DNA from: Balanoglossus misakiensis
Taxonomy: Eukaryota > Hemichordata
Length of the DNA: 64,000 nucleotides
Reading direction: 5' to 3'
NCBI GenBank assembly: GCA_040954595.2
Contig: CM082583.2
Coordinates: 8,494,001-8,558,000, forward strand
This document shows, piece after piece, positions 12,927 through 24,900 of this stretch; within the stretch, counting starts at the first letter, position 1, and each line of letters starts with the position of its first letter. The notes under the pieces were generated by a model that did not search any database, was not told the origin of the DNA, and saw only the letters and a program-made list of their open reading frames with translations. The position numbers and the translations under genes were made by a program.

Positions 12927-15900
12927 TTAACACTTCTGAGAGAGTTTAATGGTTACCTGCAATAGACACACAGACATGCAGTCAGATAAACCTGAAGCAA
13001 ATTAAGTGCTGAAGATAACAGCTTTAATTTTCCAGGCACATGCTACCTTAATTACAGATTAATGAATTACAGAATGTTATACTTACTGTCTTCACTTCCG
13101 TATACTCCTGCATAGCATATTCCCCACTGCAAAATGAATGCATATCAACATGTTAATTTTCAAGTATAATTCCTCCCTGTCCAAAATACAGGAAAATTTC
13201 GTATCCATACACAGCAAGTTTTAAAGGGACTGTGCTATTACTTTCGAGAACTTCTGACCATTTTTGTTGTCCGAAACACATCTTTTTCAATTCTTGCAGC
13301 CCATTGCAACACCAGCATAGTCTGCACACATGTGGTTTTAAGGGATGGGAGAAAATTCTCCTATGATGCACCACCCATTCACTCTCATTAACATGTCACT
13401 GTGAGCATTCTGTGCTACTTACAGCTCTCTCCCGTGACCAGACATCTTATAACCCCCAAAAGGAGAACCGGTTCCACAGATATTGTAGGTGTTCACCCTT
13501 AAAATAAATCAGAACACATCATCAATAAAATAAAGATCCATCAGTTTTGTGTTGAGCTAGAGTATGATATTGACATGACACCCTTCACAAAGCTAAGAGC
13601 ATTTTAGCACTAAATGTTTACGTTACTTCGGTAACATATTCACTTTGCTCATCGCTGTGTAATATTGCACAGTACCAACTTTAAAGGTTGGTGTGACGTA
13701 ATTGATGTCTGACACAAACTCACCACACAGTTCCTGCCTGCAAGGCGTTGGAGATGGTCAGAGCCTTGTCGATGTCTTTAGTGAAGACTGCAGCAGCCAG
13801 ACCGTAGTGAGTGTCGTTGGCTCTCTCGATGACCTCCTCCACAGTCTTGAATTTCAAAATGCTCTGCACTGGACCAAAAATCTTTTGCAAATGAACAAGG
13901 AAGTTTAATAAGTGTGGTTAAAAGTTGATGTTTTGTGATCTAATTTGTAATCTCAATTTATTAAAGTACAAGTAAAATCGTAGGCAACAAGATTAATCGA
14001 CCAGGATGATTTAGTCATGCCCTGTTTTTCACAAAGCCTATATGAACAAGAAGGTTCGAAAACAAAGAATTTAATTACTTTAGCCTTATTCATTATTTTC
14101 TCTGACACTTTCTCACCTCCTCTCTTGCAATTCTCATTTCATCTTTTACATCATAGAAGACGGTCGGTTGGACGAAAAAACCCTTATCACCATGACGATT
14201 GCCTCCACATCCAAGCACAGCACCTTCCTTTGATCCACTTTCAATGAGATCCATTATCTTATCAAACTGTTTCTGATTGATCTGGGAAGGGAAATATCTA
14301 ACATTGATGATGTTGATTTTAACAAAAACAAATTAAAAGGTTTACATTTTTCTTAAAGTTCTAGAGGACGCCCAGAATATGGCAGCCATTTTGAATTTCA
14401 GTGAACAGGTTCATTTATAAAAGAAATCACTAGAATTATTCACAAGAAATAATTTATTTTTAAGATAAAAACAGAAAATCTGAATTGTTTGGCTAACCTG
14501 GGGTCCGGATTCGACATTCTTGTTGACCAGAGGATTATCAACAGTCCGATTCTTGGCTCGTTCGACGCTGCGTTTGACAAACTCGTCATAAATCTCCTCT
14601 TGCACAAAGGTACGGGAACCAGCACAACAGCACTGGCCCATGTTAAAGAACAGAGCCTCGTGACTGACTAAGACTGCCTCATCCACTGCAAAATAGAGAG
14701 AGACAGAGAAATTATCAACTTCTAGTATAAAAGAAGTCATTGTGGATGAAACGTCCCCGCTGCAGAATTTGTAGTGTCAGAGTTTGTGGGCTATTGGGAA
14801 TCTGTTTTCGCCCCTTCTAAACGCTGAATATACATGTGTATGCATATATACTTACAGTCTTCTGTGTCAGCGAATACAATGTTAGGACTCTTGCCTCCAA
14901 GTTCCAACATCACACGTTTCAAATTGCTCTGTGCAGATGCCATCTTCACTATCTTGCCAACCTAAAACATAGTTTGATGACAAACAGTGTACTGGGTGAC
15001 TAGTAGGTCTTTACCTGATTACGACATCAAATGCTAAATGACAATTGTGAAAATTTCATGAAAGGTGTACAGTTGTTAATGCTGATTGCTCTAGCTCTTC
15101 ACAAGAAGTGTCTTAATTCCCAATATGTAGTATTTCCACACACACACACAGTGAATGCAGACATACCTCTACAGATCCAGTGAAGGACACTTTATCCACA
15201 TCCATGTGCTCTGAAATGGCAGCCCCAGCTGTTGGGCCGTATCCTGGCAACACGCTGAGAACTCCTGGTGGGAAGCCAGCCTAGGGTAAAAAGATAAGCA
15301 GGATGTGGGATAAAACTTACATACTCCATTCCACCAATGGTTGCATACATTGTATGGCCCAGAGACTGACTGAATTATTCACTGTATGGATAAGCTAGGC
15401 AAGATTGATGAAAGGAATTAAACCATTTTTTTGACCAGCTGAAGATTTGTCTGCTTTGGATAGCTGAAATCTAGCTGCCAAACTGTTACACGCCAAGTTA
15501 ATAGTCTGAACAATGGAAGATATTCATACCTCAACAACAAGAGATGAAATATACAGTGCAGTAAGAGGTGTTTCTTCTGATGGTTTTAGAACCAGAGTAT
15601 TACCACAGGCCAAAGCTGGACCTAATTTCCATCCGAATGTTTCCATCGGGAAGTTCCACGGAATTATCGCACCACATACTCCGATGGGTTCATGGCGAGT
15701 GTAACAGAAAAAGTTTCCATCTGTTGAGAGAATGAATCAAGAATCAATACACAGACAGTCATGGTGTGGGTGTGCTGTTATATTGATACCTATTGTATTA
15801 TCACTAAATATAGACAGGGTTAGTACACTATACAAGTGTATTATTGCTAAATAAGGATGTGGCGATGTATAATTTCAAATTGATAGATTGTACAGAAAAC

Positions 15901-17433
15901 TTGGACATCATAGTTTAAGCCTGATATAAAATTTGCCGTTTCCTTGCTTACCTACTGGAATGGTTTTGCCATGGATTTTGTCGGCAAAGCCGGCAAAATA
16001 GCGCAAACATCCCACCAGTCCCGCTGCTTCCCCCACCGCGTCAGAATAAGGCATTCCATTATCAAGACTCTCAAGGGTCTGTAAGGGAGTCGTTTTAAAA
16101 AAAGATGAGTTACAGTTTTCCACTGCAAATTTACATTATACCATAGCAGTTTACTTTCCTTGAATGTGATTTGCCATTCACTGGGTACATCGTTTCAGAT
16201 TTTCGCTTAATAGGAAATTATGTACATGCTTTTTCACATCATTAGAGAACTTTTCTCCCATCCCTTAAAACCCCATGTTGTTTTTATAGTGGATGTAGAT
16301 ATACCGGTACTCACAGCCAAGTACTGTGCGTCCCGCTCAACCAGATCAGCCAGTTTGTTCAGCAGCTTGCCCCTAGCCGATGCGTCCATACTGCGCCATG
16401 GTGATCCCAACTGAAAAGCCTTTCTGGCTGCTTTCACAGCCACATCAACATCGGCCTGAAAAAAGTGACAGATATTATTGAAACTAGTATGTCACACATG
16501 TATGCAACATATGTGCCCGACTTGAGGCAGACAGCAAGAAAACCTCCTTGAGTAACGCCAAGACCCATGTTCAAGTTCAACTGCAATGACATTGAAAACA
16601 ACATGAAGGTCACTCTTACCTTGTCAGCTTCTTGTATGTCACAGATTTTTTCTCCCGTCGATGGGTTGATGGTGGGATATGTCTTCCCACTGACTGAATT
16701 TACAAATTCATTGTTGATGAAGAGCTTAAGTAATCAACAAAAAAGATTGCTTATATAAGTAAGAAAAAATAGTAAATCATGTATGAGATGTACATCACTG
16801 GGATAAGCACACACAAGGCATGAACACAAGTAACTACTGCCCACAACAGAGAGGGCGCCTCAACACAACTGAGGTCAAAGGTCAGGTCATTTCAACAAGT
16901 CCATGTTCACAATCGTACACTTTAGGCTTATCACTGGGTCTGAGAAATTTAGGGAAGTATCATTGGCCCTTTTTATTTGTAAAAAGGGTTTCATCCCCAG
17001 TGAAAGTTTCAGTACAATTTGACCATAGTCGGCAATAACTACAAGCAAGTGCATTGACCTTGTTTATCCACCCATTTTCCCCCAAAGAATTGTTTCTAGT
17101 AAGACAAGTAGCCCAAATTTTTCGTCAAATTGACTGCTACCATATGTTCAGTTAGTTTGCTAAATATAGCTAGAGCGATATTATTAAGCATACGTGTACC
17201 AGCTCGCTAGCTGGTGTAATTTGTATGAGGATTTGCCGTCCAACATTAACAACATCATGAACATGTCCGTGTCCAACCTTGCAACCAACCCCGCCCACTT
17301 CAATCCCAACTCCTGCCCTGATTTAGCCTTAGCCTTAGGGATTACTCTCACCACCAAAAAGTGACGGGAATATGCCTAAATGAAGACTTACCTGCGTATA
17401 CTTAATATCAGGCGTTGCCAGCGATTCCGACAT
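12927..17433 (-). CDS. Aldehyde dehydrogenase, ALDH1/ALDH2 class (retinaldehyde dehydrogenase-like)
   Basis: Thirteen exons on the minus strand join with canonical splice sites and matching phases: 17392-17433, 16620-16724, 16315-16455, 15952-16078, 15530-15720, 15167-15280, 14856-14961, 14498-14685, 14117-14281, 13724-13881, 13423-13497, 13087-13126 and 12927-12956. The product is 493 aa, normal for the family. It has PWNFP with the oxyanion Asn near 161, FTGSVEVG for NAD binding, ELGGKSPN with the general base Glu near 260, GQCCCAGSR with the catalytic Cys at 295, and [13 protein letters not shown] near the C-terminus. ALDH1/2 enzymes oxidise aldehydes to acids with NAD. The N-terminus lacks a mitochondrial presequence, which argues for a cytosolic ALDH1-type enzyme. 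Two residues lining the substrate tunnel are small, as in retinaldehyde dehydrogenases. ALDH1A2 maps near PIGB/CCPG1 in human, supporting an ALDH1A-type assignment, but the CCC motif is ALDH2-like. Confidence 0.93.
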
Positions 17434-17958
17434 GGCGCAGCGCTATATGGTGCTCAATTGCAAAATCTGCTGCAGCTGACACCAAGCTTTTTCCTGGGGT
17501 CACCTGTGGAGCTCTACGGGTCACCCGTCCCACCACTCACGACGGCAATCCACAGTCACGTGTAAACGGGTGTATCAAAACAAATGAATTATCTCCCACA
17601 CAACGGACTCAATGAATCCTAACGGGACCAAAATACCTTAGATAATTGTGTCTGATACCCGACCGGGTCCAAACGGGACCAAAAATCAACTACTATAAAG
17701 GGCAAAACTGCCACAGATCCAACGCCAGACACACAGTGACCTCTGCAGTGACCTGTAACCATTCGAGTGTCTCCGTTGAGGGCGTTATTCAACATGATTT
17801 TATTTCAAGTTTTTTTAATAAATGCACCGCAAATCGATTTTGACGTAAAAATGATAGCATTAGCAGGTATAAATATCAACACGGAATGGGGGACAATGAT
17901 TTGATGGGTTGAAATTGAATAAATTTCGTCTTTTTGTGAGCGAAAACCATCTTTAAAC

Positions 17959-18077
17959 GCGCTTTTAATTGCTAGGTTCATAAGGGAAGTAATTACGATG
18001 CTATAAATTCATCATAATTCTCTCATGTATTTGCATGACATTGGTTATTCATCAACAGTCAGCGTTCGTCATAGTAT
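17959..18077. repeat. Direct repeat copy A (about 119 bp)
   Basis: Partner of 19094-19211. Both begin GCGCTTTTAATTGCTAGGTT and align along their whole length with a few substitutions and a small indel. This copy lies between the divergent ALDH and ankyrin/death-domain gene starts. Confidence 0.85.
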
Positions 18078-18961
18078 CGATGAAGTATATGTAACCGATC
18101 ATATTTTCAAACGTGAAAAACGTCTCAGGATAATTGTACTTAGCACAGTCTGTCAATTTGACAAGTTTTCACCGCGCCATGAAACATTCTCCCGAAGAAA
18201 AATCGTAAAGCTTAAAACATGACGTATTGTCATAACCCAACATGTTATTTTCATCTTAACTGTCCAATGAATTATTCAGGGGACTGGTCGCCTTCACATC
18301 TGCATTATTAACCAGTTGGCTTAGACATACACTGTGGAAGTTTGACATCATAAAACGTTCACTTTTAGCGCGAAATAATGAACAAATGCAGATACAGCGC
18401 CAAGGGTTTAAAAGTGGCTTTGATCAAAACTGACAGTCAAGCGACTTTACTTCAACAATATGGACAGTCAGAAAATTATGTCATTATAATGTTATTTGTG
18501 AGTTGAACCGAGACGCTGAGAATACATTCGTCTGGATTTAGAGATCAGGTTAAGCGTCCTCGGCTTGGCGTACTTGTTATTCCTGACAGAGCCTGTCGAC
18601 GATAACGTCCGACGACGATCTTACCTGTGACAGCCCCCACTCACTCCCGTCTGTACATTGTTATCCCTCCGGCGATTCGTCTGTTCGTGGGACTGCTCGC
18701 TTCCCAACGGGCTTGCTGTGCTGTCGGTGGACGCGTTGGTTGGTTTAATACCGGGCTCACATCACCGCGTTTCGTCGGAATTACAGGCCCTGTAGTATTT
18801 CGGTGGCCTAATTATGTCCGCATAATTAATTAGCTTTGCGCATTTTCGCAGCAAAGAAAAACTTCAAGCGTGTCGGTTTCCATGGCAAGCGATTAATTAT
18901 GGCGTGTAGGAAAATGATCGAACTGTGCAACTGCATCATCAAATCCGCCATTTTTACCAAG

Positions 18962-21900
18962 ATGTCGGACTCGGATGAGTACGGGGAGGACGACGTGTCG
19001 GTGACGGAGGTCGCGACGGGTTTAGCCGATAAAACCCTTCACGTGTTGGGCCTCTGCCACGGCGAGGAGACAAGTTAGTAGCCTCACACACTTGCGCTTT
19101 TAATTGCTAGGTTCATAAGGGAAGTAATTACCATGCTAATTCATCATAATTCTCTCACATGCATTTGCTTGACATTGGTTCTTCGTCACCAATCAGCGTT
19201 CTTCGTAGTATTTGCCAGCAATACACGAATGTTATGTTGGGAATTGATGAGTTGGCTCAGTATTCGCCAACGTGCATTCCCATACTTAACGCTCTTTCCT
19301 GACATGGTGGCGACAAAAATGATGCGAAACCGTGTTTCTGTGACTTTAGTCCTCAGCCAACAGCCAGAGTTCAGATTTACTCTGTAGTTTAGCCGAAACG
19401 CCCCCGCTCCTTTTTGTCGTCTGTCACATCATGTCGTGTATGACGGCAGCGCGGGCATGTCTATCGAACAGGACTTCGAAAAGAGGGACGATGATGATTG
19501 ACAGAGGGGAACTTTTGTTTTCTGCAGTGCTCAAGACCGAGATGGAGCTGCACGAGGCAGCTAGGAAGGGTGACCTTGCCCTTGTGGAGAGTCTGGTCGA
19601 CCAAGGGGTCAACGTCAACGCCATGAACGAGGTATGTCAAATTTTACTCGCCCGGTTTAATTTCTAGCACGCAGTCAAGAAGCTGACTTGCATGTACTGT
19701 GCATATTATCAAAGGGGCGCAGGTGTTCTGCGGACCGTCGGCATCTGCGCATTAATTATCGCACGAAGTTATCTCATTTATATTAATCAAAATAATTGCA
19801 AACGCAGCAGGCATGTGTAATCCTGGCGGGACAAATTTCCTTGTGTCATAGTTTGTTTTCAACACTCACATTGTCCAACTTACTCATTTGAGAGTTAAAT
19901 CACATAAATGTCGGTGTCACCAGCCCACGATTACACTTACCAACGATGTGTTTCACAGAAGCAGGGAAAACAATTTAACGAAACCTTACCGAAATGAAGA
20001 CATCGTTGTATTCTCAATTATAAAATAATTTAGTTTTCCATCAGATTCACATAACACTTTTATACAAGATCAGTCAGGTTTGCAAAAATTATCGATCCTT
20101 CAAAACGTATGAATTATTTACTAAGTTCGTAAACCAGTGCGACTGGGACCCCATCCCGTGTAATTGATGTAAGTTCGACGCGCATGTATGACGCGTGACT
20201 TGATTAACACAGAAACGAGCGTTTCATACTAATATATCGCCAGAGTATTTCGAGCTGTCTTCAGTGATGATGTCATCACATTAATTTCTCGGATATGAGC
20301 GTTGCACGTGACATGCAAAAGGCGAACAGCCACCATATGAAGTGGAAACTGTTAAAAATAAACGAAACTTTGATAGGCTAGTTATTATTTTTTTCTCCTA
20401 ATCATGACATTTTAACTCTCTTTTTTATACTTCCACACTTTTTGATGCACAGAAAGATCGAACGGCTCTCCAACTTGCTTCTGGACAAGGTCACGTGGAG
20501 ATCGTGAAAACTTTACTGGACGCCGATGCAAAAGTGGACGCAGAAGACAAGGTTAATTAAAATCAATCTTTTCTTATAATACAATCGATTCATTCTGACT
20601 CGTCTACGTGGTATAAATCCCAATAAATTTCAGAACGCAAAATCCTTACAAAATTCATCATTTGCCCCCCCCCCTCATAAAGTTCATTATTGTGTCTTAT
20701 ATATGTTCGTTTGAATTAACCCAATAGTTCGGGATGAATGCCCTCTTGTGGGCAGCATGGTTTGGCAAACAGGAAGCTTTACATGCCCTGATCGTCGGAG
20801 GTGCCCGGATCAAGTGCGAAAACAAGGTAAGATCTCGGTAAAGCAGGGTACACAAAAGTGACATCACAGCACGGACTTCTCACTACTAATTTTCGTCGCA
20901 GTGGACATCCTGCGAGAATTAACTTCATCGTTCACACACGCTTTCTGTGGATTCATATCAACAAAAGTCAAGCTTAAGAAATCTAAAATGAATGTTTGTA
21001 CCACCACCACAACCACCTGTTCACCACCATGTCAGTCGTCAGCTTACGCCAAAACAAAGTCTTCAATTGAAAATTTATATTTTTCGCCAGGGAGTAGTTG
21101 AGTAGTTGTTGCAAGCACAAAACAAACATTCGTCTATGTTTAATGGATTGTGCTCGCAGAGAGAATATTACTCATCATGCTTTCGTGTTTTATTTCCCAC
21201 AGCAAGGCCTTAGTTTACTTCACTGTGCGGCCCTGCGCGGCCATCTCAACGTCGTCAAATACGTGGTCGAGCAGCTCATGCAAGACGAACCTATGAATCC
21301 AGATAAAATACTGACACTTGACGACAAGGAAGAAAAGGTGGGTGTTTCCCGCATGCGCATACATTTATCTTCCTATCGGTTCTATCATTTTTATCATTTC
21401 TTGGGAATTCAAAACATACACACAAATTTTGACGTCATAGAGTGTTATCTTTGTAGGCCTCGTTAAACCAGCCAGAAAGATAGTAGTTGTTCTGATCGTA
21501 AAAGGCTCGACGCCATATTGAAAGCCTTCAACCTGCCGAACTGAATCTTGAAAAATTGTTTTTAATTGATTTTGGCTTATTATACAGCATAATTAATTCT
21601 GGACACTATTCTTTTGCAACATTAGACTATTGTCATTGTATAATATACTACCTTCAGCAGACATTATTAGAATGTCATTGAAATCGGGACAGTCGATTCT
21701 CGACGGAGTGACATTCGTAATTTTAAGTTTATAGATGTAACATACCCATGAGAAAACCATATCATGTTTAATTTATCTTGATAAGTCGATTTAAAATTGG
21801 CATTGCATAGTTTCGGTCCCAGTTCGTCTAGAATCAAAAATATGTCATTATGGACAAAAGAAGCGGGTTGATTTGCTTATAATACATGAAGTTGAATTTT

Positions 21901-24900
21901 TGGACACATTGGCATTCACCAAACTCACATGTAGCACCGTGTGACTGTTCTGAGATGGCGACGTCTTTTGGACATCTAACTACATGTACAATGAAACGAC
22001 AATCAATGTTGCTTTTCAATGATTATATTCGTCTTTATACAAGTACAGTACGGGGTTAACGGTCACTGAGACCTTTCGCGTTTGCGGGGATATTCACAAC
22101 TCACCCGTCAACATTTTCTTTCCGTTTCAAGCTCACGCCCTACTAATAACACGCATCCTCTGACGTCACTGATATCGGCAGGTGTCGTCGCCGCCCGTTT
22201 ATCGGCGTCGACAAGCTCCCGCCAAAAAGAAGGGTAAATGGCGTGGACTGGATCAGTCCGAAAAGTTAGAAAGGTCTCACTTAAACTTGCCAGCTAATGA
22301 TAACCAGGTATATAGGCTGGTCTTGCGGTTGATTTTCTGGCGACCAGTGCATTTTGCGATTTCCTAGAGTGTTCTATCTCTCCTCGCATACTCACTCTGT
22401 ATTGCATTTAACTGGATGTTTTTGATAACACTCTTCGTGGGCACTAACCAGCACTAACCACTATATACTGACAGTACTGTGAACACCCGAACCTGACTTC
22501 TTCATACAATCACCAGACACGTGACGAGTCACTACTGTAAAAGCATTAATATTTCACTGGGTTTTAATGTCGCTATTTCCGTTAATTGACAAAATCTGCT
22601 AAAATTAAAATACCAGCGAAGATGTAAATAAGATGTAAATAAGAATTCGTTGGTTCATAACCAAAAAAACACAAGTGTACCCTACGGCCAAACGCCGAAA
22701 CAGTGAAATTAGATGCCAGTGAAAATTAAACCTTTACAATGTTTATATCTATTGCTTGATATCTGCGTAATTATTAATCCTTGTCATTTGATATTGATCA
22801 GCTGGAGCTAGACTTGGGCCAACCACCGCAAAGAATAATAAATCCACACCGAGAGATATATCGCGGCGATATGTTATATCTGATGCAATTATCAAATACT
22901 GCAATCAAAAATTAATGCCGCAACTGGCGTCACTGTTGCTGTGTATAGCTAGATTCATAAAAGATTAGAACTGGTTCATGATGGATTTTTAAATTGGCAG
23001 TTTTGCATTGATTAATAATATGAATACAAACATAATATCACTTCATGTCTGTTCTGTCACCATACACGATCTTTCTCATTTCTGTTGCTTGTCGTTCACA
23101 TGAATTTAATGCGATATGGTTTGGTGTGATCTGATCTGATATGGTTTGGAGTTGAACGTTATAACAGTTGAACTAACAGAAATTTCAATTACTTATTCAT
23201 AGCTATATCTTGTCCGTCCGGCTTTGCCTGTTAAAATGTCACACAATTGAAGGTTGTTAGTGTTCTCACTGCCAACAACAGTACCCAAAATTTGGCGACT
23301 TCTCATGAAATTCAATTCCGGGAAACTATACTCCCACTCCAGGGAGATGACGAAATGTTATACATATGATTTCTTTACACCCTTTGTCATCGACAGGGAG
23401 GGCGGACGCCTGTGCATCTAGCAGCGGAATATGGAAGAGTTGGTGTGGTTGACTACTTGATTAACGCTGGTGCACAGAAAATGGCCCATTCTCGGGTAAG
23501 GAATATCGCGTATTTCGCGAAAATTTATCGCTCGCGAAAATAACCCGTTTTACACTGCAGTTATAGTACTTCATCGGTGAAACCGCGGCGATGGTATGCA
23601 TATTCCGTTACCCTGACAGCGGGTAGACCGGCGCAATCTCACATGTTTTGTTCTTTTCATTTTGTAGCTGGGCATGGCCAGTCTTCACTTCGCTGCCAGA
23701 GGAGGTCACCAAGGTGTCGTCATCCTATTGATAAAAGCCGGTGTGGATATAGATGCGCGCGATAATGTAAGTACACGCAATTAGATGATTTTCTTCCACC
23801 CATTGCGAGATCTACCGTAGCAAGTAATACAAATCCAGCTTGGTATAAACTAGAATAGCTGCAGTGTTTATCTTTTGAGAGAAAATTGTAACTTTTGAGC
23901 CGTATAACACGATGGGAGCAGACATGTTTGTCCTGTTTCACATGAGAATGTCGTCCCATATAAATGAGTAGAGTCCAAGAAATGATCTATTCACAGTCCC
24001 TCCACACAGTGGAACTGTGGTCCATTGATGATTAATATGCGTGTGAGATGAGACCCGTGAGGGCACCTGCAGGTACATTTGTTTGGCGTGTGTATAATGC
24101 ATAATTCCTAACATCCAATCTACAGGACGGAAAAACCCCACTCCACTATGCTGCCGAGGAGGGACATGCGCACACCGTCGAAACATTGATTCAGAGCGGC
24201 GCGGACATCAATGCTGAAACTTATGTAAGTGCCAATATGTCGCTCATCTTCTTGTAGCTTGTTCCTGGATTCTTGATGGTGTGAAGGTTCAATTTGTGCG
24301 AAGACGCACGCGCTTTCTCGTTTTTTTTTAAATTTAAGCTAATAAATGCTTCATGTTTTCTTTGGATAAATTGTGTTTTCCAGCGTGTGTTTATTGAGGA
24401 TGTCCCTGTTATAGAGGATGAGGTATTTAAGATTCCGTGTATATGATGTCAGGGTGTATATCTCTCGTTTATCGTTGGTGGCGGTGTATAGTGTATGGGA
24501 TATGATATACACTGTACGGTTCGCTAGCAAAGTGGGGTTGATGTTATATACATTAGAAGCACCTGGTGTATTGGTTGTTCGAGGTGTACAAATGAATTAG
24601 TCTAGACTTCTGCATGAAGGGTGGATTGGTTTGGAACGATACTTTCCTCTTCAGTCTTTGTTGGAACACCACAACTTTGTCAAAATCACCGACCAAGGTG
24701 TTTTAAAAGTTACGTTAATTTTTGAGATTTTGAGCACTTGGTGAATTGTAATCAGATGTCTGACCACTTGTATAATCCAACCGCGTATTGTTAACATAAT
24801 TCGCGGTAGGTGTAAATTGTAAGGCGTATTCGCACAGTACAGTACAGTGCAGTCGGTCATTTTTATGATAGCTACAAAGGGTTGGGTTGGTGATATACTT

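Noticed and set aside
21338-23396. Extra ankyrin exon in the long intron 5
   Set aside because: No 33-residue ankyrin-like frame with flanking splice sites was seen, and exons 5 and 6 join in phase without it.
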